This document shows positions 1 through 9,499 of a DNA stretch of 64,000 bases, piece by piece (positions within the stretch are counted from its first letter, which is position 1; each line of letters begins with the position of its first letter). The stretch comes from Pseudomonas sp. TH43. GTDB taxonomy: Bacteria > Pseudomonadota > Gammaproteobacteria > Pseudomonadales > Pseudomonadaceae. A model generated the notes under the pieces. That model saw only the letters and a program-made list of their open reading frames with translations, was not told the origin of the DNA and did no database searches. The stretch lies in NCBI RefSeq assembly GCF_016650635.1, contig NZ_JAEKFI010000002.1, positions 372,001 to 436,000 of the forward strand, read 5' to 3'. The translations under genes and the position numbers were made by a program.

Positions 1-1353
1 GGTCATCCGCTGTATCGCACTGCGTTGCAGGAAGTGTCGCGGGTCGACATCCTCAACTCGCAGCGCATTCGCTTCGTGATGAAACGCTCCGGCAATCCGT
101 TGCTGATCCTGCGCCTTGGTGAACTGCCGGTGCTGCCGCAGCATTACTGGAAAGACCGCGACTTCAAGGCCACCACCTTCGAACCGCCGCTGGGCAGCGG
201 CCCTTACCGCATTACCTCGGTGACGCCGGGGCGGCAGTTGATCTTCGAGCGAGTCAAGGATTACTGGGGCAAGGATCTCGCGGTCAATCGCGGCAAGTAC
301 AACTTCGATCGCATGGAAGTCGAGTTCTACCGCGACAGCGACGTCGCCTTCGAAGCGTTCAAGGCCGGCGAATTCGATATCTACATCGAGCATCAGGCGA
401 AGAACTGGGCCAACGGCTACAACTTCCCGGCCGTGCGCCGTGGCGACGTGATCAAGGCGCAAATCCCGCATCAGATCCCGACGCAGAGTCAGGGTCTGTT
501 CATGAACACTCGACGAGCAACCTTCTCTGACGTCAAAACCCGCGAAGCGCTGGGCCTGATGTTCGACTTCGAGTGGACCAACCGCGCACTGTTCAGCGAC
601 GCCTACAAACGCACTACCAGTTACTACCCCAACAGCGAATTCAGCGCCAGCGGTCTGCCGGTCGGCCATGAATGGCTAATGCTCAAGCCGTACAAGGAAC
701 AATTGCCGGCCAAGCTGTTCACCGAGCCGTTCACGTTGCCGCAAACCGATGGCCGTGGCATTCCCCGGGAAACCCTGCGCAAAGCCCTGGCGCTGCTGGC
801 CGAGGCTGGCTGGAAGCTCAATGGCCAACGTCTGCAGAACGCCGCCGGTCAGCCGCTGAGTTTTGAGCTGCTGCTGGTCAACCCGAATCTGGAACGCATC
901 CTCCAGCCGTACATCGAGAACCTCAACAGCATCGGCATTGACGCGCGCCTGCGCACGGTCGATCGCGCGCAATACAAACAGCGCCTCGATCAGTTCGATT
1001 TCGACATGATCCTGATGACGCTCAATCAGACCCTCAGCCCAGGCCTTGAGCAGTGGCAGTACTTCCACTCCAGTCAGGCCGGGGTCAAGGGCAGCAAGAA
1101 TTACGCGGGCATCGCCAACCCGGTGGTCGATCACCTGCTCGAACAGTTACTCGCCGCGCGCAACCGCGACGAACAGGTCGCCGCCGGCAAAGCGCTCGAC
1201 CGCGTGCTGCTCTGGCAGCACTACAGCATTCCCAACTGGTACCTCAATTACCACCGCCTGGCCTACCGCAACCGGTTGGCCTTCGTCACCACGCCGCCCT
1301 ACACCCTGGGCCTGAGCGCATGGTGGCTGAAGTCTTCGGAGAAAGATCGATGA
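1..1353 (+). CDS. Peptide ABC transporter solute-binding protein, YejA-like (5' truncated)
   Basis: This is the C-terminal part of a periplasmic extracellular solute-binding protein (SBP family 5, oligopeptide/microcin C type). The frame is open to the left window edge, so the signal peptide and N-lobe are missing. It aligns by eye with the next gene along its whole length: both carry a GSGPY motif, then [10 protein letters not shown] with VNRG, then AKNWANxYN. It would capture peptides in the periplasm and hand them to the YejB/YejE permeases encoded downstream. Its stop codon overlaps the next start (ATGA at 1350), indicating translational coupling. Family assignment is firm; the substrate is inferred. 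Confidence 0.9.
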   Translation, partial: GHPLYRTALQEVSRVDILNSQRIRFVMKRSGNPLLILRLGELPVLPQHYWKDRDFKATTFEPPLGSGPYRITSVTPGRQLIFERVKDYWGKDLAVNRGKYNFDRMEVEFYRDSDVAFEAFKAGEFDIYIEHQAKNWANGYNFPAVRRGDVIKAQIPHQIPTQSQGLFMNTRRATFSDVKTREALGLMFDFEWTNRALFSDAYKRTTSYYPNSEFSASGLPVGHEWLMLKPYKEQLPAKLFTEPFTLPQTDGRGIPRETLRKALALLAEAGWKLNGQRLQNAAGQPLSFELLLVNPNLERILQPYIENLNSIGIDARLRTVDRAQYKQRLDQFDFDMILMTLNQTLSPGLEQWQYFHSSQAGVKGSKNYAGIANPVVDHLLEQLLAARNRDEQVAAGKALDRVLLWQHYSIPNWYLNYHRLAYRNRLAFVTTPPYTLGLSAWWLKSSEKDR

Positions 1354-3191
1354 AGCCCATCCGCGCCCTGCTCGTCCAGGCCAGCGGCTTGCTGTTCGCC
1401 GGGCTGGCCTTTGCCGCCCCGCAACACGCCGTGACCCTGTATAACGAGCCGCCGAAATACCCGGCCGATTTCAAACATTTCGATTACGTGAACCCCGACG
1501 CGCCAAAGGGCGGCGTCTTCCGTCAGGCCGGGTTCGGCGGCTTCGACAGCCTCAACCCGTTCATCAGTAAAGGCGTGCCCGCCGATGATATCGGGCAGAT
1601 CTACGACACCCTGACCAAACACAGCCTCGACGAGCCATTCACCGAATACGGTCTGATCGCCAGCAAGATCGAAAAAGCCCCGGACAACAGCTGGGTGCGT
1701 TTCTATCTGCGCCCCGAAGCGCGCTTCCACGACGGTCATCCGGTGCGCGCCGACGATGTGGTATTCAGCTTCAACACGCTCACCAAGGAAGGCTCGCCGC
1801 TGTATCGCGGCTACTACAACGACGTCGCCGAAGTCATCGCCGAAGACCCGCTAAAAGTGCTGTTCAAGTTCAAGCACACCAATAACCGCGAACTGCCGCT
1901 GATTCTCGGCCAATTGCCGGTGTTGCCAAAACACTGGTGGGCCGACCGCGATTTCACCAAGGGTAATCTGGAGATCCCGCTGGGCAGCGGCCCGTACAAG
2001 GTCGCCGAAGTAAAGGCCGGCCGTTCGATACGGTACGAGCGGGTCAAGGATTACTGGGGCAAGGATCTGCCGGTCAATCGCGGCTTCTACAACTTCGACA
2101 CGATGACCAGCGATTACTACCGCGATAACACCGTTGCCGTCGAAGCGTTGAAGGCCGGTCAGTTCGACTACTGGCTGGAGATGACCGCAAAAAACTGGGC
2201 CAACGCTTACAACATTCCGGCCGTCACCGAGGGGCGTTTGATCAAGGAGTTGATCCCCAACAGCAACCCGACCGGCATGCAGGGTTTCGTCTTCAACCTG
2301 CGTCGCCCGGTGTTTCAGGATGTGCGGGTACGTCGGGCGCTCGGCCTGCTGTTCGATTTCGAATGGACCAACAAACAACTGTTCAACGGTGCCTACTTCC
2401 GCACCCGCAGCTATTTCGAGAACTCGGAAATGGCCGCCACCGGCCTGCCCGATGCCGATCAACGGGCGATTCTCGAGCCGTTCCGCAGCAAACTGCCGGC
2501 GCAGGTGTTCAGCGAGGCTTTCGAAAATCCGAAGACCGACGCCAGCGGCATGATCCGCACCCAACAGCGCGAGGCCTATCAACTGCTGCAAGAGGCCGGC
2601 TGGAAGATCGTCGATGACAAAATGATCGACGCCACGGGCAAACCGGTGGTCATCGAGTTTCTGCTGGCGCAGACCGAGTTCGAACGTGTATTGCTGCCGC
2701 TCAAGCGCAACCTCAGCGATCTCGGCATCGAACTGGTGATCCGTCGTGTCGACGTTTCGCAGTACATCAACCGCGTGCGCTCGCGGGATTTCGACATGAT
2801 GGTCGGCAGTTTCCCGCAATCCAACTCGCCAGGTAACGAGCAGCGCGAATACTGGATGAGCGCCGCCGCCGACAAGGCCAGCAGCCGCAACACCATGGGT
2901 TTGAAGGATCCGATCGTCGATCAACTGGTCGAGAACCTGATCAACGCCGACTCGCGCAAAAGCCTGGTGGCGCACGCCTGTGCACTGGATCGCGTGTTGC
3001 AGTGGGGCTACTACGTGATCCCCAACTGGCACATCAAAACCTGGCGCGTGGCTTATTGGAATCACATTGGCCACCCCAAGGTCTCACCCAAGTACGACAT
3101 CGGCATCAACACCTGGTGGGTCAAGCCTGACGCAAAACCGGCGATAGAAGTCGAAACCAAACTGCAAGCCGACCCTGTGGGCACGGAGTAA
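1350..3191 (+). CDS. yejA: Peptide ABC transporter solute-binding protein, YejA-like
   Basis: A 613-residue periplasmic binding protein of the SBP family 5 (YejA/OppA type). The chosen start at 1350 overlaps the previous stop and begins a typical signal peptide ([20 protein letters not shown], then FAAPQHA with a likely cleavage site). The longer open frame to 1053 is only a shadow of the upstream gene. The mature protein has the family opening NPDAPKGG and a [14 protein letters not shown] segment. It is the second of two tandem paralogous binding proteins, so the cell may expand its peptide range with one set of permeases. It lies 4 bases before yejB. Role in import of oligopeptides or microcin-C-like compounds follows from family knowledge. 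Confidence 0.93.
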   Translation: MKPIRALLVQASGLLFAGLAFAAPQHAVTLYNEPPKYPADFKHFDYVNPDAPKGGVFRQAGFGGFDSLNPFISKGVPADDIGQIYDTLTKHSLDEPFTEYGLIASKIEKAPDNSWVRFYLRPEARFHDGHPVRADDVVFSFNTLTKEGSPLYRGYYNDVAEVIAEDPLKVLFKFKHTNNRELPLILGQLPVLPKHWWADRDFTKGNLEIPLGSGPYKVAEVKAGRSIRYERVKDYWGKDLPVNRGFYNFDTMTSDYYRDNTVAVEALKAGQFDYWLEMTAKNWANAYNIPAVTEGRLIKELIPNSNPTGMQGFVFNLRRPVFQDVRVRRALGLLFDFEWTNKQLFNGAYFRTRSYFENSEMAATGLPDADQRAILEPFRSKLPAQVFSEAFENPKTDASGMIRTQQREAYQLLQEAGWKIVDDKMIDATGKPVVIEFLLAQTEFERVLLPLKRNLSDLGIELVIRRVDVSQYINRVRSRDFDMMVGSFPQSNSPGNEQREYWMSAAADKASSRNTMGLKDPIVDQLVENLINADSRKSLVAHACALDRVLQWGYYVIPNWHIKTWRVAYWNHIGHPKVSPKYDIGINTWWVKPDAKPAIEVETKLQADPVGTE

Positions 3192-3195
3192 TCAG

Positions 3196-4269
3196 ATGCT
3201 GGCGTATATTTTTCGGCGACTGCTGCTGATCATCCCGACCCTGTTCGGCATTCTGCTGATCAACTTCGTGATCATCCAGGCTGCGCCCGGCGGCCCGGTG
3301 GAACAGATGATCGCCAAACTCGAAGGCTTCGAAGGCGCCACCAGCCGCATTGCCGGCGGTGGTGCCGAGGTGTCGGTGGCGGGCTCCTCGTATCGCGGCG
3401 CGCAAGGGCTGGACCCGGCGCTGATCAAGGAAATCGAGCACATGTACGGGTTCGACAAGTCGGCCCCGGAACGCCTGTGGATCATGGTCAAGAACTACGC
3501 CTCGCTGGACTTCGGCGACAGCTTTTTCCGCGACGCCAAGGTCATCGACCTGATCAAGGAAAAGATGCCGGTGTCGATCTCGCTGGGGCTGTGGAGCACG
3601 CTGATCATGTACCTGGTGTCGATCCCGCTGGGGATCGCCAAGGCCACGCGACACGGCAGCCACTTCGACGTCTGGACCAGCTCGGCGATCATCGTCGGCT
3701 ATGCGATCCCGGCGTTCCTGTTTGCGATCCTGCTGATCGTGGTGTTCGCCGGCGGCAGTTATCTGGACTGGTTCCCGTTGCGCGGGCTGACCTCGAACAA
3801 CTTCGATGAGCTGAGCTTCGGCGGCAAGATCCTCGATTACTTCTGGCACTTGGCATTGCCGGTCACGGCGCTGGTGATCGGCAACTTCGCGACCATGACC
3901 CTGCTGACCAAAAACAGCTTCCTCGACGAGATCAACAAGCAATACGTGGTCACCGCCAAGGCCAAGGGCCTGACCCGCCATCGCGTGCTGTACGGCCATG
4001 TGTTTCGCAACGCCATGCTGCTGGTGATCGCCGGATTTCCCTCGGCGTTCATCGGCATCTTCTTCACTGGCTCGTTGCTGGTGGAAGTGATCTTCTCCCT
4101 CGACGGTCTCGGCCTGATGAGTTTCGAAGCGGCGATCAACCGCGATTACCCGGTGGTGTTCGGCACCCTGTTCATCTTCACCCTGCTGGGGCTGGTGGTG
4201 AAACTGATCGGCGACCTCACCTACACCCTGGTCGATCCGCGCATCGACTTCGAAAGCCGGGAGCATTGA
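3196..4269 (+). CDS. yejB: Microcin C/oligopeptide ABC transporter permease YejB
   Basis: A 357-residue inner-membrane permease of the DppB/OppB type. It opens with a hydrophobic helix ([20 protein letters not shown]), has a periplasmic insertion around residues 40-95, then a core of further membrane segments. The cytoplasmic EAA loop is visible as [20 protein letters not shown] with downstream RNAML, the contact site for the ATPase. It forms the membrane channel with YejE and is energised by YejF. The gene sits between the binding protein and yejE with 1-4 base spacings, so a single operon is clear. Confidence 0.95.
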   Translation: MLAYIFRRLLLIIPTLFGILLINFVIIQAAPGGPVEQMIAKLEGFEGATSRIAGGGAEVSVAGSSYRGAQGLDPALIKEIEHMYGFDKSAPERLWIMVKNYASLDFGDSFFRDAKVIDLIKEKMPVSISLGLWSTLIMYLVSIPLGIAKATRHGSHFDVWTSSAIIVGYAIPAFLFAILLIVVFAGGSYLDWFPLRGLTSNNFDELSFGGKILDYFWHLALPVTALVIGNFATMTLLTKNSFLDEINKQYVVTAKAKGLTRHRVLYGHVFRNAMLLVIAGFPSAFIGIFFTGSLLVEVIFSLDGLGLMSFEAAINRDYPVVFGTLFIFTLLGLVVKLIGDLTYTLVDPRIDFESREH

Positions 4270-4270
4270 G

Positions 4271-5290
4271 ATGAACCTGTCCCCTCTCAACCGCCGCCGC
4301 TTCGAATTGTTCAAGGCCAACAAGCGTGGCTGGTGGTCGCTGTGGCTGTTTCTGATCCTGTTCGGCCTGAGCCTCGGCGCCGAACTGATCGCCAACGACA
4401 AGCCGCTGGTGGTGCATTACGACAACAACTGGTACTTCCCGGCGATCAAGCGCTACCCGGAAACCACCTTCGGCGGCGAATTCCCGCTGGAAGCCAACTA
4501 CAAGAGCCCGTACATCCGCGAACTGCTCAAGGCCAAGGATGCGTGGGTGCTGTGGGCGCCGATTCCCTACAACTACCAAAGCATCAACTACGACCTGAAA
4601 GTCCCGGCACCGGCGCCACCGTCGGCGGACAACCTGCTCGGTACTGACGATCAGGCCCGCGACGTGCTGGCGCGGGTGATTTACGGCTTCCGCATTTCGG
4701 TGCTGTTCGCGCTGACACTGACCGTGTTGAGCTCGATCATCGGTGTGATTGCCGGCGCCCTTCAGGGTTTCTATGGCGGCTGGGTCGACTTGGCCGGGCA
4801 GCGTTTCCTGGAGATCTGGTCGGGCTTGCCGGTGCTGTATCTGCTGATCATTCTCGCCAGTTTCGTCCAGCCGAATTTCTGGTGGCTGCTGGGGATCATG
4901 TTGCTGTTCTCGTGGATGAGCCTGGTTGACGTGGTGCGCGCCGAGTTCCTCCGTGGCCGCAACCTTGAATACGTGCGCGCCGCGCGGGCATTGGGCATGC
5001 AGAACGGCGCGATCATGTTCCGCCACATCCTGCCCAATGCGATGGTTTCGACCATGACGTTCATGCCGTTCATCCTCACCGGCGCCATCGGCACCCTCAC
5101 CGCGCTGGACTTCCTTGGCTTCGGCTTGCCGGCCGGCAGTCCGTCGCTGGGTGAACTGGTCGCGCAGGGCAAATCCAACCTGCAAGCGCCGTGGCTGGGC
5201 ATGAGTGCCTTTGCCGTGCTGGCGTTGATGTTGAGTTTGCTGGTGTTTATCGGCGAGTCCGCTCGCGATGCCTTCGACCCGAGGAAGTGA
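4271..5290 (+). CDS. yejE: Microcin C/oligopeptide ABC transporter permease YejE
   Basis: A 339-residue second permease of the DppC/OppC type. The N terminus (RRRFELFKANKRGWWSLWLF) is the typical cytosolic lead into the first membrane helix. A periplasmic stretch of about 100 residues follows, then the permease core with GTDDQARDVLARVIYG and the EAA loop YVRAARALGMQNGAIMFRHI, followed by LPNAM. It pairs with YejB. Its stop is one base before the yejF start codon, consistent with coupled translation. Confidence 0.95.
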   Translation: MNLSPLNRRRFELFKANKRGWWSLWLFLILFGLSLGAELIANDKPLVVHYDNNWYFPAIKRYPETTFGGEFPLEANYKSPYIRELLKAKDAWVLWAPIPYNYQSINYDLKVPAPAPPSADNLLGTDDQARDVLARVIYGFRISVLFALTLTVLSSIIGVIAGALQGFYGGWVDLAGQRFLEIWSGLPVLYLLIILASFVQPNFWWLLGIMLLFSWMSLVDVVRAEFLRGRNLEYVRAARALGMQNGAIMFRHILPNAMVSTMTFMPFILTGAIGTLTALDFLGFGLPAGSPSLGELVAQGKSNLQAPWLGMSAFAVLALMLSLLVFIGESARDAFDPRK

Positions 5291-5291
5291 A

Positions 5292-6902
5292 ATGAATCAG
5301 GACAATCTGATCGAAGTGCGCGACCTCGCCGTTGAATTCGGTTTCGGCGAGCGCGTGCATCGCGTCGTCGAAGGCGTGAGCTTCGACATTAAACGCGGCG
5401 AAACCCTTGCGCTAGTCGGCGAATCCGGCTCGGGCAAATCCGTGACGGCGCATTCGATCCTGCGCTTGCTGCCCTACCCGATGGCCCGGCACCCGGCCGG
5501 CAGCATCAACTACTCCGGGCAAAACCTGCTGGGGCTGAGCGAAAAGACCCTCCGTCACATTCGCGGCAACCGTATCGCGATGATCTTTCAGGAGCCGATG
5601 ACTTCGCTCAATCCGCTGCACTCGATCGAGAAGCAGATCAACGAAGTCCTCGGCATCCACAAGGGCCTGACCGGCAAAGTCGCGACCAAGCGCACGCTGG
5701 AACTGCTGGAGATGGTCGGCATCCCCGAGCCGCACAAGCGCCTCAAGGCCCTGCCCCACGAATTGTCTGGCGGCCAACGGCAGCGCGTGATGATCGCCAT
5801 GGCCCTGGCCAACGAGCCGGAGCTGCTGATTGCCGATGAGCCGACCACTGCTCTGGACGTGACCGTTCAGCTGAAAATCCTCGATTTGCTCAAGGAATTG
5901 CAGGCCAGATTGGGCATGTCGCTGTTACTGATCAGTCACGATTTGAACCTGGTACGAAGAATTGCGCATCGCGTATGTGTCATGCAGCGCGGTTGCATCG
6001 TCGAACAGGCATCGTGCGCAGAGCTGTTCCGTTCGCCGCAGCATCCGTACACTCGGGAATTGCTCGGCGCGGAGCCCAGCGGAGGCCCGGCGACCAATAA
6101 AATCGGGGCGCCGTTGCTCGAAGTCGAGAACCTGAAAGTCTGGTTCCCGATCAAGAAAGGCCTGCTCAAGCGCACGGTGGATTACGTCAAGGCAGTGGAC
6201 GGCATCAATTTCAGCCTGCCTCAGGGTCAGACCTTGGGGATTGTGGGGGAAAGCGGTTCCGGTAAATCCACCCTGGGCCTGGCGATTTTGCGGCTGATCG
6301 GCAGCAAAGGCGCGATCCGTTTTGAAGGCAAGCAGCTAGACTGCCTGACGCAGAATGAGGTTCGCCCGTTGCGTCGGGAGATGCAGGTGGTGTTTCAGGA
6401 CCCGTTTGGCAGCCTGAGCCCGCGCATGTGTGTTAGTGACATCGTTGGCGAAGGCCTGCGGATTCACAAGATGGGCACCGCCGAGGAACAACAGGCGGCG
6501 ATTATTGCGGCATTGAAGGAGGTAGGTCTGGATCCGGAAACCCGGCACCGCTACCCCCACGAATTTTCCGGTGGGCAACGGCAACGCATCGCCATTGCCC
6601 GGGCCCTGGTGCTGAAACCGGCGCTGATCCTGCTGGACGAGCCAACTTCGGCGCTCGACCGGACGGTGCAGCGGCAAGTGGTGGAGCTGTTGCGTTCGCT
6701 GCAAGCCAAGTACAACCTGACGTATTTGTTCATCAGCCATGATTTGGCTGTTGTTAAAGCGCTGAGCCACCAGTTGATGGTGGTCAAGCATGGCCAAGTG
6801 GTCGAACAGGGAGACGCGCAAGAAATCTTTGCCGCCCCTAAACATCCGTATACACAGCAGTTGCTGGAAGCCGCTTTTTTGGCACCAGCCACTGCGCAAT
6901 AA
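5292..6902 (+). CDS. yejF: Peptide ABC transporter, fused dual ATP-binding protein YejF
   Basis: A 536-residue protein with two complete ABC ATPase domains in tandem, like OppD and OppF joined. Each half has a Walker A (GESGSGKS), a signature (LSGGQRQRV in the first, FSGGQRQRI in the second), a Walker B (LLIADEP and LILLDEP) and a switch His (LLISHDL, LFISHDL). It powers the YejB/YejE channel from the cytoplasmic face. The start at 5292 follows a GAGGAAGTGA Shine-Dalgarno-like stretch; the frame also opens at 5268 inside yejE, which is less likely. It is the last transporter gene; fabI follows 19 bases later. Confidence 0.95.
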   Translation: MNQDNLIEVRDLAVEFGFGERVHRVVEGVSFDIKRGETLALVGESGSGKSVTAHSILRLLPYPMARHPAGSINYSGQNLLGLSEKTLRHIRGNRIAMIFQEPMTSLNPLHSIEKQINEVLGIHKGLTGKVATKRTLELLEMVGIPEPHKRLKALPHELSGGQRQRVMIAMALANEPELLIADEPTTALDVTVQLKILDLLKELQARLGMSLLLISHDLNLVRRIAHRVCVMQRGCIVEQASCAELFRSPQHPYTRELLGAEPSGGPATNKIGAPLLEVENLKVWFPIKKGLLKRTVDYVKAVDGINFSLPQGQTLGIVGESGSGKSTLGLAILRLIGSKGAIRFEGKQLDCLTQNEVRPLRREMQVVFQDPFGSLSPRMCVSDIVGEGLRIHKMGTAEEQQAAIIAALKEVGLDPETRHRYPHEFSGGQRQRIAIARALVLKPALILLDEPTSALDRTVQRQVVELLRSLQAKYNLTYLFISHDLAVVKALSHQLMVVKHGQVVEQGDAQEIFAAPKHPYTQQLLEAAFLAPATAQ

Positions 6903-6921
6903 CCTGAAAGAGGAGCAACAC

Positions 6922-7716
6922 ATGGGTTTTCTCGCCGGTAAGCGCGTACTGATCGTCGGTGTCGCCAGCAAGCTGTCCATCGCATCCGGCATCGCTGCCG
7001 CCATGCATCGCGAGGGCGCTGAGCTTGCCTTCACTTATCAGAACGACAAACTGAAAGGTCGTGTTGAAGAATTCGCCCAAGGCTGGGGTTCGAGCCCTGA
7101 GCTGTGCTTCCCGTGCGACGTGGCCAGCGATGAAGAAATCGCCAAGGTCTTCGAAGCACTGAGCAAGAAGTGGGACGGCCTGGACTGCATCGTCCACTCC
7201 GTTGGTTTCGCACCGGGCGACCAACTGGACGGCGACTTCACCGAAGCCACCACCCGTGACGGTTTCCGCATCGCTCACGACATCAGCGCCTACAGCTTCG
7301 TGGCCCTGGCCAAAGCCGGCCGCGAAATGATGAAAGGCCGCAACGGCAGCCTGCTGACCCTGTCGTACCTGGGCGCCGAGCGCACCATGCCTAACTACAA
7401 CGTAATGGGCATGGCCAAGGCTTCGCTGGAAGCTGGCGTACGTTACCTGGCCGGCTCCCTGGGCCCGGACGGCACCCGCGTCAACTGCGTATCGGCTGGC
7501 CCGATCCGTACCCTGGCAGCGTCGGGCATCAAGAACTTCCGCAAGATGCTGGCCGCCAACGAAGCGCAAACCCCGCTGCGTCGCAACGTCACCATCGACG
7601 AAGTCGGCAATGCCGGCGCCTTCCTGTGCTCCGACCTGGCGTCGGGCATCAGCGGCGAAATCATGTACGTAGACGGCGGCTTCAACACCACCGCCATGGG
7701 CAACATCGAAGAGTAA
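6922..7716 (+). CDS. fabI: Enoyl-[acyl-carrier-protein] reductase (NADH) FabI
   Basis: A 264-residue short-chain dehydrogenase-fold enzyme that performs the last reduction in each cycle of fatty acid elongation and is the target of triclosan-type inhibitors. The N terminus contains the FabI cofactor-binding variant [20 protein letters not shown]. The catalytic Tyr-x6-Lys is visible as YNVMGMAK. The length equals that of typical FabI proteins. AGAGGAG lies 7 bases before the ATG. It follows yejF closely and ends just before a strong intrinsic terminator at 7733-7762. Confidence 0.97.
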   Translation: MGFLAGKRVLIVGVASKLSIASGIAAAMHREGAELAFTYQNDKLKGRVEEFAQGWGSSPELCFPCDVASDEEIAKVFEALSKKWDGLDCIVHSVGFAPGDQLDGDFTEATTRDGFRIAHDISAYSFVALAKAGREMMKGRNGSLLTLSYLGAERTMPNYNVMGMAKASLEAGVRYLAGSLGPDGTRVNCVSAGPIRTLAASGIKNFRKMLAANEAQTPLRRNVTIDEVGNAGAFLCSDLASGISGEIMYVDGGFNTTAMGNIEE

Positions 7717-7732
7717 TCTTCGCCTGGCCCAT

Positions 7733-7762
7733 AAAAAACCCGCCGCTTCAGGCGGGTTTTTT
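7733..7762 (+). terminator. Intrinsic terminator after fabI
   Basis: Six A, a six-base stem (CCCGCC / GGCGGG) with a six-base loop, then six T. It lies 16 bases after the fabI stop and is symmetric enough to work in both directions, which suits the convergent gene on the other strand. Confidence 0.9.
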
Positions 7763-7780
7763 ATGCCCACAACACTCTCC

Positions 7781-7875
7781 CCTGTGGGAGCGAGCCTGCT
7801 CGCGAAAGCGTCCATTCAGTCACCTGTTTATCGCCTGACACAGCGCTTTCGCGAGCAGGCTCGCTCCTACAGGGG
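7781..7875. repeat. REPIN: inverted REP pair (GGGAGCGAGCCTGCTCGCGA type)
   Basis: Two inverted copies of a REP palindrome. The left arm reads GGGAGCGAGCCTGCTCGCGA and the right arm is its near complement, separated by about 45 bases. It sits between the convergent fabI and GGDEF genes. Confidence 0.85.
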
Positions 7876-7891
7876 ATCTGCGGCGCATTCA

Positions 7892-8857
7892 CTAACAACG
7901 CTTCAGGGCCTGCTTATGGGCGTACATGGCGCCGTCGGCGTCGGCGAGCAAGCGGTCGACGCTTTCGTGGCGTTTGGCGTCGTATTCGATCTGGCCGACG
8001 CTGAAGCGAATCGCGTAGCCGCGATGCAGCGTGGCGTTGCGCTCTTCAAGAATTTCCTTGAGCCGCGCCATGATCGTGTTGGTTTCGATACGGCTCGATC
8101 CGGTCAACAACGCGACAAACTCATCGCCGCCCAAGCGCCCGACCACATCGCTCTCGCGAAACGCAATGCGTAGCACATCGGCAAAGGTCTTCAGCGCGCT
8201 GTCGCCCTCGGCATGGCCATAGAGGTCGTTGATCTGCTTGAAGTCATTGAGGTCGAAAAACAGCAGCGTCGCCGCCTTGTCCAGACGCGAGCAAGTGTCG
8301 AGTGCATGCTGAGCCAGCTGTTTGAAGCCGCGACGGTTGGACAGCAACGTCAGCTCGTCCATGCTCGCCATCTGCACCGCCGTCAGCTCTTGCTCGGCCA
8401 TTTCCGCCAGATCGCGCAACAACGCGCGTTCTTCTTCGTCGAGATCGCGGGGCTTGGTGTCGATCAGGCACAACGTGCCCATCTTGTTGCCGTTGGGCAC
8501 CGTCAGCGGATAACCGGCGTAGAAGCGAATATTCGGTTCGCCCGTCACCAGCGGATTGTCATGAAAGCGCACATCCTCCCTGGCGTCGGGCACCAGCAGA
8601 AGGTCGTTCTGCAGTATCGCGTGACCGCAGAAGGAAACATCTCGCGGGGTTTCAGTGGCATCCAGCCCCACACAGGACTTGAACCACTGCCGGTTACTGT
8701 CGACCAGCGTGACCAGTGCAATTGGCACATTGAACAGGCGCCTGGCCAGCCGAGTCAGTCGGTCGAAGCGCTCTTCCGGCGCCGAATCGAGAAGGTCGAG
8801 GCCCTGCAGCACTTGAATTCGCGCAGCTTCATTGGCGGGTTTTCCTGGAACCAGCAT
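7892..8857 (-). CDS. GAF-GGDEF diguanylate cyclase
   Basis: A 321-residue cytoplasmic signalling protein that should make cyclic di-GMP from two GTP. Residues about 20-155 form a GAF sensor domain (RLFNVPIALVTLVDSNRQWF, then CGHAIL). Residues about 160-320 form the GGDEF domain with DELTLLSNRRGF at its start and an intact RLGGDEFVALL active site. No EAL domain is present. The start was set at the ATG at 8857 because GGAG lies 7 bases upstream; an alternative GTG is at 8863. The input signal is unknown. It lies 62 bases downstream of the cytochrome gene on the same strand. Confidence 0.92.
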   Translation of the reverse strand: MLVPGKPANEAARIQVLQGLDLLDSAPEERFDRLTRLARRLFNVPIALVTLVDSNRQWFKSCVGLDATETPRDVSFCGHAILQNDLLLVPDAREDVRFHDNPLVTGEPNIRFYAGYPLTVPNGNKMGTLCLIDTKPRDLDEEERALLRDLAEMAEQELTAVQMASMDELTLLSNRRGFKQLAQHALDTCSRLDKAATLLFFDLNDFKQINDLYGHAEGDSALKTFADVLRIAFRESDVVGRLGGDEFVALLTGSSRIETNTIMARLKEILEERNATLHRGYAIRFSVGQIEYDAKRHESVDRLLADADGAMYAHKQALKRC

Positions 8858-8919
8858 TAGCACACTCCATTGGCATCAATGCCTTTCAGCGTAGCGCAAA
8901 TCACCGAAGGCTCACCTCT

Positions 8920-9498
8920 TCAGATGCCCGCCACCGGGCATGGCCCGCCCGCATCGGCCCACAGCTTGAATTGCTCGACAAAAATATCGTGTGGTACCGG
9001 CACGGACGCCCGCCCTGCTCCGGGGTTCCAACCCCAGAGCACCAGTTTGTCCTCGCTGACGTGTTTGATCAGCGCGGCAAAGTCGCGATCGCCGTTGCTC
9101 GAACGATCCTTGATCAGCGCGCAGAGTTTGTCCGGTGGCAGGCCGATCCAGGCCATTTTGTGCGATGCCGGTGGCAGGCTCCAGTGCGGCGCACCCGGTG
9201 GCGCGTGCGGGCCGTAACTGGCCGGCGGATTGTTTTGCGCGTGACAGGTGGCGCACGGCAAACCGGCGGCCCCCTTGCCGTCCATGCCGCGCACCACGTT
9301 CATTGCATGAGGAATGCCCGCGTCGAACTGCAACGGCGAATCACCGGGAATATGGCAGTTCTGACAGCGCGGGCTCTGGAACACTTTCTGCACCGTGCCG
9401 AAGGCTTTCAACGCCTCCTGATCATCGGCAAACAGATCCGAGGCATAACCACCCAACCCCAGCAAAACCACGGTGCCCAATAACAGATGTCGTCTCAT
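8920..9498 (-). CDS. Periplasmic dihaem cytochrome c, oxidoreductase-associated
   Basis: A 192-residue exported protein with an N-terminal signal peptide (MRRHLLLGTVVLLGLGGYAS) and two c-type haem-binding motifs, CQNCH at about residue 45 and CATCH at about residue 82. Family knowledge suggests it takes electrons from the molybdenum hydroxylase encoded just upstream. The start at 9498 sits next to the stop of that gene (9500-9502), so the two are coupled. No transmembrane anchor is seen apart from the leader. It could be described as an isoquinoline 1-oxidoreductase-associated cytochrome; the actual donor is inferred from position. Confidence 0.85.
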   Translation of the reverse strand: MRRHLLLGTVVLLGLGGYASDLFADDQEALKAFGTVQKVFQSPRCQNCHIPGDSPLQFDAGIPHAMNVVRGMDGKGAAGLPCATCHAQNNPPASYGPHAPPGAPHWSLPPASHKMAWIGLPPDKLCALIKDRSSNGDRDFAALIKHVSEDKLVLWGWNPGAGRASVPVPHDIFVEQFKLWADAGGPCPVAGI

Positions 9499-9499
9499 C

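Noticed and set aside
1053..1349. N-terminal extension of the second solute-binding protein
   Set aside because: This part lies in another frame of the upstream gene; the real start at 1350 begins a signal peptide and overlaps the previous stop.
3121..4401. 426-codon minus-strand frame
   Set aside because: Antisense of yejB; Gln/His/Asp-rich shadow.
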